DNA of 64,000 nucleotides from Geodermatophilus sp. DSM 44513 (lineage in GTDB: Bacteria > Actinomycetota > Actinomycetes > Mycobacteriales > Geodermatophilaceae): NCBI RefSeq assembly GCF_032460525.1, contig NZ_CP135963.1:3038001-3102000 (forward strand). Reading direction: 5' to 3'. Below the pieces are notes generated by a model, which saw nothing but the letters and a program-made list of their open reading frames with translations, had not been told where the DNA came from and did not search any database. This document shows, piece by piece, positions 50,525 to 58,939 of the stretch. Each line of letters opens with the position of its first letter. The stretch's first letter is position 1. Made by a program: the position numbers and the translations under genes.

Positions 50525-51544
50525 ATGCTCGACCCGGCGTCGCCCCGGCACCCGGCGAGCGTGCGCGACCTGCTCGAGGTCGCCCGGATCCCCGATGACG
50601 TGAGCCTGCGGGGAACGAGGATCACCCGTGAGCTGCTGGCCGACCCGCTCAGCGAGATCGCCACCCGCGACGAGGTGCGCGTGATCGACAACGTCGTGGC
50701 CGCCGTGCCGGATCGCACCGACATCGGGCTGGACTCCGGCGCCCGCTGTCGGCTCGACGCCTTCGGGATGACGGGCCTGCTGATGCTCTACGGGGAGAAC
50801 CTCGCCCAGGCCTTCGCGTCGTCCATCCGGTACCAGGACCTGTGCTACCCGCTGCCTCGCTCGGCCCACCAACGGGTCGGGTCGACCGTGGTGATCACGC
50901 TGGACCCGAGCGACTACCCGCGCCACCTGCACGCCTACCTGATCGATCACCAACTCGCGGCGATCGACGCGATCATCACCCAGCTACGCGGGCGGGGGAT
51001 GCGGGCCAGGAGCGTGGAGCTCGTCCAACCGCGCCCTCCGCACGCGGAGCGCCACACCGCACTCTTCGGCGTTCGCCCGGTCTTCGGTGCCCCCCTGGAT
51101 CGCATCGTGGTCGACGCGCGGGAGCTCGACGACCCGTTCCCCCAGGCCAACCCGGCCGTGGTCGCGCAGTTGGACGCGAACTGCCGCACCGTCCTCCAGC
51201 GCCGCCGCGCACGCGTCGGGGCGACGGGGATGGTGCGCCACCGCCTCGAGCGGGCCAACGGACCCATCCCCACCCTCGAGATGGTCGCGGCCGACGTGGC
51301 CATGTCTCCCCGCACCCTGCGCCGCGCGCTCGCGGCCGAGGGCTCCTCGTTCCGCAGTCTCGACATCGAGGTCCGCCTCGCCCGCGCCACCCACCTGCTG
51401 GAGACCACGGCGCTGTCGGTGGAAGCCGTCGGCCGCGACCTCGGCTACGCGACGGCCTCCGCGTTCGTCCACGCCTTCACGCGCTGGGCGGGACAGTCCC
51501 CCGGGGCCCACCGGCGAGCACACGTCGCCCGGACCAGCCGCTGA
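50525..51544 (+). CDS. AraC-family regulator, OruR/ArcR-like
   Basis: 339 residues, ATG 50525. N-terminal Arabinose_bd domain (PF12625-like): DEVRVIDNVVAAVPDRTDIG near 58, a FGMTGLLMLYGENLAQAF stretch near 80. C-terminal AraC HTH: TLEMVAADVAMSPRTLRRAL near 250 and SVEAVGRDLGYATASAFVHA near 300, closing with GQSPGAHRR. Likely activator of the divergent serine hydrolase/acyl-CoA synthetase operon, through the direct repeats upstream. Confidence 0.92.
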   Translation: MLDPASPRHPASVRDLLEVARIPDDVSLRGTRITRELLADPLSEIATRDEVRVIDNVVAAVPDRTDIGLDSGARCRLDAFGMTGLLMLYGENLAQAFASSIRYQDLCYPLPRSAHQRVGSTVVITLDPSDYPRHLHAYLIDHQLAAIDAIITQLRGRGMRARSVELVQPRPPHAERHTALFGVRPVFGAPLDRIVVDARELDDPFPQANPAVVAQLDANCRTVLQRRRARVGATGMVRHRLERANGPIPTLEMVAADVAMSPRTLRRALAAEGSSFRSLDIEVRLARATHLLETTALSVEAVGRDLGYATASAFVHAFTRWAGQSPGAHRRAHVARTSR

Positions 51545-52240
51545 CGCACCAGTGCGCCCACCCAGGGCATCGCCCCCTCCAGCGCGGGACGAGTCCGGGC
51601 CACCCGCTCGGCAGGCAGGACGACGAACAGCAGCCGGGGAGGGCTCCCGGTACCCCCGCACCGAACGCCTCCCCGCCGGGCCAACCAACGAGCCGTTCGC
51701 CAGTGATCACCTCGTGCCCGCCCGGTGTGTGATGCGGCCCCCGCCGACACGGGTCAGTAGCAGGCAGAGGCTCCCCGCCGACACCGTCGCCCCGCTGGCT
51801 GGCCGCTGGGCGACGAGGGAACCGATCCTGAGCGACACCAGATGCGCGCCGCAGGCCACGTCGAACAGCCCGACATGGAAGCCGTCGGGGTCGGCCGGTC
51901 ACACCATCTGGTCGAAGGCGGTGAGGTGGGTGCTGCTCGGTGCGGTCATCGCGTCGAACTGCCGGAGGACTGTGAGAGGTCTCCAGAAGATCACGCGGTG
52001 GCCGCCTCGACGTCCAGGGGCCCGGCGACGCCTCACTGCGAGCCCACGGGCTCGGATCACGCATGATCGCGATGGCGTCGCGAGCACCTGGAGCGACGAC
52101 CCAACGGCACTGGCGGTGCTTGCGGCCGTCGTGGCCGCGAACAACGCGTCCCGGCGGGCGCTGGAGGAGACGAGGCTGCGGGAGATCGCCGCGAGGCTGA
52201 TCAATCCGGACAACCCGTTGGACGACCCGCTCCACCATGT
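51545..52240. other. Gene-poor stretch with coding debris
   Basis: No complete gene. On the plus strand around 52080-52250 a frame reads DPTALAVLAAVVAANNASRR, then ALEETRLREIAARLINPDNP, which looks like a genuine helical C-terminus but has no plausible start. On the minus strand around 51720-51960 ATGACCGCACC opens MTAPSSTHLTAFDQMV, then a TGA, then a long open continuation. Both look like decayed genes; families unknown. Confidence 0.45.
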
Positions 52241-53254
52241 CTACCGGGGCGACCGGCCGAAGAAGGCCCCTGCGCCAGGTCCTGGTGACCGATCCGCTTG
52301 TGGAGTGGGTCGGCTCCCGCCGCACGGTCCTGGGCAACGAGGAGGCGATCGTCGACGGTCGGCCGTTCCGGCCTGATCGCGACCGGAGCTGACCCGCCGC
52401 AGCGGTGAGGCGCGCAGTGCCTGCCAGCGGGATGGCGTCACGCCGTAGGCGCGAGTGAACTGGCGCGTCAGGTGGCTCTGGTCGGCGAAGCCGGCCTCGA
52501 CAGCGGCGTGCGCGACCGGGTGGCCGGCCTCCAGGGCGGCGCGGGCCAGTCCGAGCCGCCGCAGCGTGCGATACCGGTCGGGACTGGTCCCGAAGGCGAG
52601 CCGGAACTGGCGGGCCAGCGACCAGCGGTCCAGTCCGGTCATGGCTTCCAGCGTGGATGCGCTCGTCTGCTCCGCGGCGTGGGCGGTCAGGTACTCGCGC
52701 ACGCTCTCGACCGCCCGCTCGTCGATCGCGGGCCGCGGCCGGCGCGGCCCGGGGCCCAGCCTGGTGAGGACGTCGGCGACGACGACGGCCAGCTCCGCGG
52801 CATGCAGGCCGCTGACCGGCTCGTCGACGTCGGACACGAGGGCAGCCAGCGGTCGTGTCGCCCGCGAGTCCCGTACGACAGGGTCGGCCACGAAGGGCAG
52901 CGGTCGGCCGCCCAGCGCACCGCGCAGGGCCTCCGGTGCGACGTACAGGATCCGGTAGCCGAAGCCGTCGTCCGTCCCGGCGGCTCCGTCGTGCTCCTCG
53001 TCCGGGTGCAGCACGTGCACCTCCCCGGGCAGACAGATGCGGCGCGAGCCGCGGTAGCCGAAGGTCTGCACACCCGCCGTCGTGACCCCGATCGCGTAGG
53101 TGTCGTGCCGGTGGGGCCGGAAGGTCAGCGACGACAGGTGCACCTCGGCCCGCTCGAACCCCCGGGCGCCCGGCCCGAAGCGGATGGAGTCCCCGCCCGG
53201 GCCGCACGATCGTCCAAGACCGCTGGGGAGGGCGCCTCCTAGCGTCCGGGACAT
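52241..53254 (-). CDS. AraC-family transcriptional regulator
   Basis: 337 residues from ATG 53254. Cupin-like sensor: FRPHRHDTYAIGVTTAGVQT near 46-65 and LPGEVHVLHPDEEHDG near 75. HTH pair: LEAMTGLDRWSLARQFRLAF near 205 and AHAAVEAGFADQSHLTRQFT near 248, YGVTPSRWQ end near 280. The roughly 50 residues beyond are Arg/Pro/Gly-rich and not family-like, so the original stop may have been lost. Divergent from a LysE exporter 23 bp away, the classic regulator-exporter pair. Confidence 0.9.
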   Translation of the reverse strand: MSRTLGGALPSGLGRSCGPGGDSIRFGPGARGFERAEVHLSSLTFRPHRHDTYAIGVTTAGVQTFGYRGSRRICLPGEVHVLHPDEEHDGAAGTDDGFGYRILYVAPEALRGALGGRPLPFVADPVVRDSRATRPLAALVSDVDEPVSGLHAAELAVVVADVLTRLGPGPRRPRPAIDERAVESVREYLTAHAAEQTSASTLEAMTGLDRWSLARQFRLAFGTSPDRYRTLRRLGLARAALEAGHPVAHAAVEAGFADQSHLTRQFTRAYGVTPSRWQALRASPLRRVSSGRDQAGTADRRRSPPRCPGPCGGSRPTPQADRSPGPGAGAFFGRSPR

Positions 53255-53277
53255 GTCCGGAACGTATCGCGGCCCTC

Positions 53278-53901
53278 ATGCCTGAGTCGCTCGCCGAGCA
53301 GGCCGCCGCCGGAGGGTCGATCGGGTCGCTGCTGCTCGCCTCGCTGGCGGTGATGGGCAGTCCTGGCCCCACCACGATGAGCCTGGTCGCCACCGGGTCT
53401 GCGTTCGGCATGCGCCGGTGCCTGCCTTACCTGACCGGCGTCGTCCTCGGGACGACCGCTGTGCTGGTCGCCGTGGCGACCGGCCTGACTGCAGCGCTGC
53501 TGGCGGTGCCCGCGATCGGCTCGGTCCTGACCGTGGGGGCGGTCGTCTACATCCTCTGGCTGGCCTTCCACATCGCCACCGCCGCGCCGCTGTCCGAGCA
53601 GCCGGCCGCCGCCAGCCTCCCGTCCTTGACCGGCGGGGTGTTCCTCGGGCTCGCCAACCCCAAGGCCTGGCTCGCCATCGCGGCGGTCTTCGCCAGTGCC
53701 CGATCGACACCGGATGCCGGCGCGGACGCGGCCGCGAAGCTCCTCCTCCTGACCGCGATGATCGTCGCCATCCATCTCGGCTGGCTGCTGATCGGCGCCT
53801 CGATCACGCCCGTCCTCCGCGGCGGCCGGTGGTCCCGAGTGATCAACGTGACGCTCGCGGCCGCCCTGGTCGTCGCGACGGTCCTCGCTGTGCTGCCGTG
53901 A
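53278..53901 (+). CDS. LysE/RhtB-family amino-acid exporter
   Basis: 207 residues, ATG 53278. LysE family pattern: MGSPGPTTMSLVATGSAFG near 26-44, ATGLTAALLAVPAIGSVL, ILWLAFHIATAAPL near 88, FLGLANPKAWLAIAAVFASA near 120. Six helices. Exports amino acids or related compounds. Probably controlled by the divergent AraC gene. The 268 bp beyond (53902-54169) contain no gene, only a GTCCCTTCCTCGGG repeat fragment near 54150. Confidence 0.92.
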   Translation: MPESLAEQAAAGGSIGSLLLASLAVMGSPGPTTMSLVATGSAFGMRRCLPYLTGVVLGTTAVLVAVATGLTAALLAVPAIGSVLTVGAVVYILWLAFHIATAAPLSEQPAAASLPSLTGGVFLGLANPKAWLAIAAVFASARSTPDAGADAAAKLLLLTAMIVAIHLGWLLIGASITPVLRGGRWSRVINVTLAAALVVATVLAVLP

Positions 53902-54169
53902 CCGCGACGCTCGCTCGAGCGAGCGCGCCCACTCCTGTGGTGGCTGCTGGCGCCGGCCCAGCCGCGGCAGGTGCGCGACGCAGTAGCCGCTCACAGCCGA
54001 CGGGCAGGCCTCCGCGTCTGGGTGACCCGGGCTCGCTGGCTGTCCACGGCGCGACATCGGTGTCAACCGGCTCCAGCCTCGGGGGGCGGGCGGCAGCCAC
54101 CACCACCGCTCGCTGCATGCGGCACTCACCCTGACAGCGCGACACAACAAGGACTGTCCCTTCCTCGGG

Positions 54170-54799
54170 TCATCCCGTGTGCAGAGATCGATCCGCCGGG
54201 TTGTGCGTGACCGAGTGGAAGCGCACCATCAGGCCGGCCCGGGTGGGCGCGCAGCAATAGGGACCGGCCTGCAGCGCTCCGTCTACGGGCAGCGGAGCGA
54301 CGCGGACGAGTTGCCACGGCTCGGCCTCGACGCGGGCCCGCACGGTCAGTGCGTTGCCCCGTCTGCTGGCGCGCACGGTGACCTCGCGCCCGGTCCAGTG
54401 CGGCACCGGGGCCACCGACCAGTCCGACTCGCCGCGGGTGACGACGGCGCCGATCTGGGGCACGCCGTCGCTGACTTCTACTCCAGCCTTGGTCCAGCTC
54501 CGCTCGTCGGCCCGCACGAGCACGCCCGCTTGGTCGAACTGCTGGTCGTAGTCGAGCAGGAAACGCACTTCCACGGCCGTGGCGTCCGGGAAGGGCGCGA
54601 GCAGCGCATGTCCGGAGTCACGGACGAAGCCGTAGGACGTCGTCCGCCACAGGTCGCTGCCCTGCGCGGCGGTGACGAGCAGGTCGTCGCCGTCCAGGTG
54701 AGCGTCCGGCGGTTGGTTGTGCCAGCTGCCCTCCGCCCACGGCCCCCACCGCGCGGCGGCAGGCGGCGCTACCCGGTCCTCAGGCCTTCGACCGGGCAT
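54170..54799 (-). CDS. DUF1349 concanavalin-like protein
   Basis: 209 residues from ATG 54799, with GGAGGTTCC upstream; a more upstream start (54829) is less likely. Beta-sandwich signature of DUF1349: DLWRTTSYGFVRDSGHALLA near 47, VRFLLDYDQQFDQAGVLVR near 75, WTKAGVEVSDGVPQIGAVVT near 99, then FHSVTHNP. Related to eukaryotic/bacterial regulation-of-galactose-type lectin folds; enzymatic role unknown. Soluble, no signal peptide. Confidence 0.88.
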   Translation of the reverse strand: MPGRRPEDRVAPPAAARWGPWAEGSWHNQPPDAHLDGDDLLVTAAQGSDLWRTTSYGFVRDSGHALLAPFPDATAVEVRFLLDYDQQFDQAGVLVRADERSWTKAGVEVSDGVPQIGAVVTRGESDWSVAPVPHWTGREVTVRASRRGNALTVRARVEAEPWQLVRVAPLPVDGALQAGPYCCAPTRAGLMVRFHSVTHNPADRSLHTG

Positions 54800-54862
54800 C
54801 GGCGGAACCTCCTGTCCACGGCAGGGCATCGGTCTGGCACGCGGTGCTGCACCTGCGGTCGC

Positions 54863-55645
54863 TCACCCCAGGGTGCTCCCGCCGTTGACGGGCAGCCGTG
54901 CGCCGGTGACGAAGGCGGCGGCGTCCGAGACGAGGTAGGACACCGCCGCCGCGACGTCATGCGGCGTTCCCGTCCGCCCCAGCGGAACGGATCGTCGGTA
55001 CCCCTCCAACAGCTGCGGGTCACCATCGGCGTGCCGTTCCACCGGAACCCAACCGGGAGCCACGGTGTTCACCGTGATGCCATGGGCGGCCAGCTCACGG
55101 GCCTGCGCGCGGGCCAGGCCGAGCTGCGCCGTCTTGGCTGTCACGTAGGCGGCGTTGCCGTGGGGGAAGCGCTCGACGACGTCGGAGCCGATGTGCACCA
55201 CCCGCGGCGAGCGAGCCCTCATCAGATCCGGCAGGGCATGGCGTACCAGCAGGACGGGGCTCTTGACGAAGTAGTCCAACTGCGCGGTCACTGCCTTCCG
55301 GGTCAGCTCGGCGACCGGGACGGTCGGCTGAGGCCCGGTGGCGTTGAGGACCAGCGCGGCCACCGGCCCTAGGCGCTGGCGGACATCGGCGAGCAAGGCG
55401 ACGACCGGCGCCTCCTCGGTGACGTCGGTGCCGAAGGCTTCCGCGATCCCTCCTGCGGCGCGGATGTCGGCCACCACGGCATCCGCGGCGTCGGCAGAGG
55501 TGGCGTAGTTGACCGCGACGGCGAAGCCGTCGGCGGCAAGGCGCCGGGCGATCTGCGCGCCCAGGCCGCGGGACGCCCCAGTCACCAGGGCCACCGGCCG
55601 ATCCGTTAGCGGTGCGGTGGGCCTGCGCGCGGCCTTCCTGGTCAC
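54863..55645 (-). CDS. Short-chain dehydrogenase/reductase
   Basis: About 260 residues from GTG 55645 (VTRKAARRPTAPL). VTGASRGLGAQIARR near 25, NATGPQP (in place of NNAG) near 105, catalytic Ser in VVHIGSDVV near 155, YVTAKTA with Tyr-x-x-x-Lys near 166, C-terminal TGARLPVNGGSTLG. NNAG replaced by NATG is unusual but seen in divergent SDRs. The true start is doubtful: conserved sequence begins at LTDRPVALVTG, where no start codon exists, and the DNA upstream is a mosaic of gene remnants. Confidence 0.78.
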   Translation of the reverse strand: MTRKAARRPTAPLTDRPVALVTGASRGLGAQIARRLAADGFAVAVNYATSADAADAVVADIRAAGGIAEAFGTDVTEEAPVVALLADVRQRLGPVAALVLNATGPQPTVPVAELTRKAVTAQLDYFVKSPVLLVRHALPDLMRARSPRVVHIGSDVVERFPHGNAAYVTAKTAQLGLARAQARELAAHGITVNTVAPGWVPVERHADGDPQLLEGYRRSVPLGRTGTPHDVAAAVSYLVSDAAAFVTGARLPVNGGSTLG

Positions 55646-55727
55646 CCTGCCGCTGCTGGCGGCGCTGGTCGTCCTCGGCCGCGACCCCATCCGCCCGTCC
55701 GACATCGACAGGAGACCAGCGTGACCG
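55612..55727 (+). pseudogene. Possible C-terminal membrane-protein fragment and downstream gene start
   Basis: On the plus strand GLRAAFLVTLPLLAALVVLG runs to a TGA at 55722, which overlaps a GTG at 55721 preceded by GACAGGAG. That is the look of an operon junction (end of a membrane protein, RBS, next start). Neither gene continues convincingly on either side. Weak evidence. Confidence 0.3.
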
Positions 55728-55739
55728 ATGACGAGATCC

Positions 55740-56070
55740 TCAGCAGCCCCTCCGGTGAGGCGACCGACGGCCATGCCGAACGGGAACGCCGCGCCCGCAG
55801 CGGCGCCTCCCCCACGGTCAGCCCGGTCTGCTGCAGCTGGGTGACGGCCCAGATGAGGAAGCCGAACTCCACGGAGACGGCCAGCAGCACCGGTGCCCAC
55901 CGGCGGAGGACCTGGCTCAGGGAAGGTGTGGCGCCGGCCGGGCCCGCCCCGGTCGTCGGTAGAGGCGGCGGGCAGCGTCGGTCGGCGGGTCGCCGTGGCG
56001 GTGAGGACGGCGAGCACGGGGACGGGCAGCGTCAGCGCCAGCCGCTCGGAATTGCCGGCCACGTCGAGGG
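55740..56070 (-). pseudogene. MFS transporter remnant, two frameshifts
   Basis: Three successive frames give a contiguous MFS middle: LALTLPVPVLAVLTATATRR (helix 6 and loop), LSQVLRRWAPVLLAVSVEFG then FLIWAVTQLQQTGLTVGEA (helix 7), and AAAGAAFPFGMAVGRLTGGA (helix 8). No single frame is open across it and both ends of the gene are missing. The order and spacing are those of an MFS protein. Confidence 0.65.
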
Positions 56071-56094
56071 CGCCCAACGCGGCCGGGGCTGCGG

Positions 56095-56335
56095 CTGCGC
56101 GAACTCGGCACTGGATCTCTGGAACTTCGCCGGGGACGCGGCGACGAGCATCGGTGACCCGTGGCACGACCGTGGCTGGTTGGCTGAACGCTGCTACCGG
56201 GAACCGGTCGCTGCCAACATGCCCTGCGTGTTCGACCTCCCCAGCTACCGGCCGCGCTGGCTGGCCAACGAAGTGCACCGTGTCTGCCAGGTGCTCAACG
56301 ACGGCGTGCACCTGCTGCGCACGGCGCTGTCCTGA
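56095..56335 (+). pseudogene. C-terminal fragment of an unidentified protein
   Basis: The frame ends LWNFAGDAATSIGDPWHDRG, then WLAERCYREPVAANMPC, VFDLPSYRPRWLANEVHRVC and QVLNDGVHLLRTALS. Composition (Trp, Pro, Arg spacing) is that of a folded domain end. Upstream the frame is antisense to the MFS remnant, so the N-terminal part is lost. Family not recognised. Confidence 0.4.
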
Positions 56336-56456
56336 CCGGCGGACCGAGCGGTGCTGCCCCGCGCCGGCAGCGCACATCGGCTCGGGCACGGCAGGTCAGG
56401 TGCCCTCGAGCGGCTCACGCAGGGACAGCGAACCGACGCAGGTCGATCATGAACCC

Positions 56457-56663
56457 GTGACCAAGAGACCGCACGTGGACTGGACCGCCGAGGAGCTGCA
56501 GGCGCTGTCTGGGCAGGCGCTCCGGTCCCGGCTCCAACAGGCCCGGGAAGCGGAAGCGCGGGCCGACGCTCCTGGCATGGGGCGGTCAGTCAAGGGGCGG
56601 AGACTATGGCGGCAGAATCGAGAGTTGGTAGAGGAGGCGATGGCTCGGCGCGCCTCATCGTGA
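56457..56663 (+). CDS. Small hypothetical protein
   Basis: 68 residues from GTG 56457 (VTKRPHVDWTAEEL). Charged helical protein, readable as LQALSGQALRSRLQQAREAE followed by GRSVKGRRLWRQNRELVEEA. Basic enough to bind nucleic acid, but no motif proves it. Start has a weak RBS. Confidence 0.5.
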   Translation: MTKRPHVDWTAEELQALSGQALRSRLQQAREAEARADAPGMGRSVKGRRLWRQNRELVEEAMARRASS

Positions 56664-56690
56664 CGCCACTCCACCTGCCCGGGTTGAAGG

Positions 56691-56774
56691 TGTCCCTGAA
56701 GCCGCCTTCAGGGACACGTCGGGTGCCGCACTCCGCCATCACCGTAAAAGGGATCCCCTGCGGGACAGGCACTG
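56691..56774. repeat. Hairpin repeat TGTCCCTGAAG plus GGATCCCC element
   Basis: Perfect 11-bp arms TGTCCCTGAAG (56691-56701) and CTTCAGGGACA (56706-56716) with a 4-nt loop, then GGGATCCCCTGCGGGAC at 56752-56768. The best-preserved copy of the hairpin family. The 295 bp from 56664 to 56958 contain only this. Confidence 0.75.
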
Positions 56775-56958
56775 CGGATCGTCGAGGTCGCCGAGGACGT
56801 CACCGCTGGCCGTTCGGCTGTTGGGACGGGGCTGCGGGTCGCCGGCCGGCTCGACCGCAAGGCGAGTGACCTTTAGCGGCCCACTACGGGCCACCCTGGT
56901 CGGAGCGGTCTGATGGGCGGGGGTGGAGCCTCGCGAGTAGTGAGGTGCCTGCCGGACG

Positions 56959-57504
56959 CTATGACTCCCTTGGTCGCAGCCGCGTGACGAACGTCGGAGG
57001 CCCGCGGCGTGCGCGTCTGCTCCCCCGCCGGCCGATCTCGCGGCCGGTGTCGACGAGGACCCACCTCTGGCCCACGATCGCCTCCCCCTTCGTCCAGACC
57101 TGGTGGTCCAGTGGCCGGGCCAGTTGCTGCGCGAGCCAAACGACGGCGGTCTCCGCCGCCTGTTCGTCAGACATGGTCACGCCACGAACGACGAGCGCCT
57201 CCTCATCCCCAGCGTCGAAGTCGTCCCAGAGGTAGGTGTCGCCCCAGTAGCCGCCGAGGAAGCCGTCGTCCCAGCGGACCTGGATGTGGTTGGTGATGAC
57301 GGGCCACTTCCCGTCGGGGACCTGCCGCACGTTGACCATCAGGAGGCAGCCGGCGTAGTCGGTCTCCCAGGTCTCGCTCGGCCCGACGAGGTGGCCGAGC
57401 CGCTCGGGGGCGAGGACGCGCAGGCGCTCGAGAAACGGCGTAGTCCGGTCACTGGGAAACCACCCTGTCGCGTACTCCTGCGAACCCACGGCAGACAGTG
57501 TCAC
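56959..57504 (-). CDS. Hypothetical protein
   Basis: 181 residues from GTG 57504 (VTLSAVGSQEYATGW). Acidic, aromatic-rich: LLMVNVRQVPDGKWPVITNH, WDDGFLGGYWGDTYLWDDFD, then SDEQAAETAVVWLAQQLARP and WTKGEAIVGQRWVLVDTGR. Looks like a folded soluble protein with several Trp; immunity-protein-like character is a guess. The last 25 residues are Arg-rich, perhaps read past a lost stop. Confidence 0.6.
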   Translation of the reverse strand: MTLSAVGSQEYATGWFPSDRTTPFLERLRVLAPERLGHLVGPSETWETDYAGCLLMVNVRQVPDGKWPVITNHIQVRWDDGFLGGYWGDTYLWDDFDAGDEEALVVRGVTMSDEQAAETAVVWLAQQLARPLDHQVWTKGEAIVGQRWVLVDTGREIGRRGSRRARRGPPTFVTRLRPRES

Positions 57505-57847
57505 GCATCGCGGCGCCGAAGCCCGTGGTCGTCTCCAGAGCCGCTTGTGTCTCAGTCCCGCCCACTCCCAGGGACGCCACCGGACCGCTGAGACGCTTCC
57601 GCGGAAGCGGCGAAGGCTGCGCTTGACGACGCTTCTGCAGGAACTTCTCCCCCGAGGACGCGTGTCCGTTAGCGGCCCATTCAGGGAAACCTGGATGGGT
57701 GGTCGGGGTGCGCTGCGTGCTCTCGGTAGTCCGCTGGCACGGGACGCCCACGCCAAGCCGGCTCGCGAGGGGCCATCGGGCTGCCTGCGCCGTCAGCGCA
57801 GCGGGAAGACAGATCGTCAATTGACATACCTGCTCCTCGTGGCTCCG
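57505..57847. other. 343-bp stretch with repeat DNA
   Basis: No gene. AGCGGCCCATTCAGGGAAACC then TGGATGGGTGG at 57674-57705 is an inverted copy of DNA at about 61730-61757 (CCACCCATCCAGGTGTCCC then TGAATGGGCCC). ACGGGACGCCCACGCCAAGCC at 57739 resembles the other repeat family. Confidence 0.55.
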
Positions 57848-57864
57848 ATGATCAACGACTTTGA

Positions 57865-58355
57865 TCATGCGCTGCTGGAGTAGCCGACGATCGCTTGGAG
57901 CAGGCGTCCTTGAAGAGCTTTCCCTCGGCCGTGGGGTGCTCGGTGATGTCGTGCGCTCCGCGCACGAGAGGTCAGCCACAGCTGGTTGGGTTGCTCGGCG
58001 GTGAAGTCACGCAGCACCAGGTTGTCGTGGACGGGTGGTCCGGGTGTGCGGTGCAGGCCTCCCTTGCGGGAGTGCACCGACCACAGGCGATGGGAGCTGC
58101 ACAGCCGGTCGACCCGGTTGCGCGATGCCCGTACGCGTTGGTTGGCGAGCTCGTCGGGATGAACCGGTAGCCAAACTCCGGGTCGTCGTGGTGGATGTCG
58201 ATCGCGGCGTTGATCAGATGCGCGTCGTCCCAGTCGCGCTGGCTGACCGGATTGGCCTGCCACTTGTAGAACGCCTGCTTGGAGAACCCGAGCACCCGGC
58301 AGGTCACCGCGACGGGGATCTTGTCGGCGGCGAGGTCTTGGACCAGCAGGTACAT
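57865..58355 (-). pseudogene. IS3 OrfB transposase, frameshifted and truncated
   Basis: MYLLVQDLAADKIPVAVTCR from about 58355, then FSKQAFYKWQANPVS, HHDDPEFGYRF, a shift, ELANQRVRASRNRVDRLCSS, PGPPVHDNLVLRDFTAEQPN and QLWLT, another shift, DITEHPTAEGKLFK, then IVGYSSS. This is the order of the IS3 rve integrase lead-in and first DDE Asp (LTDITEH). The second Asp and Glu are missing. Confidence 0.8.
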
Positions 58356-58681
58356 CTTTTGGGGAAGACGTCGCGGGCGAAGTACGCGGTCGCCCGGCGC
58401 AGGATCTCGTTTTCCTGCTCTAGCTGCTTGGCCCGCTTGCGCAGCTCCCGGTTCTCGGCCTCCAGGTCGACGCCGGCGGTCGAGACGGTCGAGGCGGTCG
58501 AGGCGGTCGAGGGTGACCCTGTACCGGTGCGGCCGTCCTCGCGGTCGGCGATCTTCAGCCAGCGCTGCAGGCGGGCCTCAGAGACCCCGAAGCTCCTGGC
58601 GACCTGAGCGATCGACTGGTCGCCCTGCCGGGCCACCGCGATCACGTCCCGCCGGAACTCCTTGGGAAACGGCTTGGGCAC
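58304..58681 (-). CDS. IS3-family transposase OrfA
   Basis: 125 residues from GTG 58681 (VPKPFPKEFRRDVIAVARQG). HTH SIAQVARSFGVSEARLQRWL near 22-41 binds the IS ends. A Ser/Thr/Ala stretch near 56-68 comes from four 9-bp tandem units (58478-58513), followed by the zipper-like ELRKRAKQLEQENEILRRAT. OrfA and OrfB normally join by -1 frameshifting. Intact, although its partner is dead, so it could still bind related IS ends. Confidence 0.8.
   Translation of the reverse strand: MPKPFPKEFRRDVIAVARQGDQSIAQVARSFGVSEARLQRWLKIADREDGRTGTGSPSTASTASTVSTAGVDLEAENRELRKRAKQLEQENEILRRATAYFARDVFPKRCTCWSKTSPPTRSPSR
58478..58513. repeat. Four 9-bp tandem units in IS3 OrfA
   Basis: GGTCGAGAC, GGTCGAGGC, GGTCGAGGC and GGTCGAGGG in a row (plus strand). 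In frame, so length variation would be tolerated. Confidence 0.85.
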
Positions 58682-58885
58682 GATGCTGATCCTTCTAGCG
58701 AGGCTGAAGCCTCGCAGGCAAGGAGTCAACCGAAGCCTGGGCATTCCCCGATTTCGATGCCATCGGCCGACATGGCGTCGTCTTAGAAGCCGAACGGCTA
58801 CCGACTCACTTCAGTCGCTCGACCAGTGGCTGGCCGGTGTGTACCGCGGGGAATCTCTCTGTGGTGAGAGGGGACGGGACTCCGA

Positions 58886-58917
58886 CCTGTCCCCTGAAGG
58901 CGGCTTAAGGGATAGGT
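58886..58917. repeat. Hairpin repeat copy (diverged)
   Basis: CCTGTCCCCTGAAGGCGGCT then TAAGGGATAGG: imperfect arms of the TGTCCCTGAAG family, 23 bp before the next gene's start. GAAGCCGAACGGCTACCGAC at 58786 belongs to the other repeat family. Confidence 0.6.
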
Positions 58918-58939
58918 CGGGGCCGTCGATACTTGCCTC

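Larger units (their letters stand above)
57848..58745 (-). mobile_element. Decayed IS3-family insertion sequence
   Basis: Contains OrfA (HTH plus leucine-zipper-like helix) and the first half of OrfB in the usual overlapping arrangement. OrfB carries at least two frameshifts and breaks off after IVGYSSS, well before the last acidic catalytic residue. The broken end coincides with a hairpin ATGATCAA-CGACT-TTGATCAT (57848-57868). Terminal inverted repeats could not be identified. Not autonomous. Confidence 0.85.

Noticed and set aside
47475..51544. A piece of a non-ribosomal peptide or siderophore cluster, because of the AMP ligase
   Set aside because: No carrier-protein, condensation or reductase domains are present and the ligase has a standard stand-alone acyl-CoA synthetase ending.
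51545..52240. A complete gene in this gap
   Set aside because: Protein-like stretches exist on both strands but lack plausible starts or are interrupted; no consistent gene model could be built.
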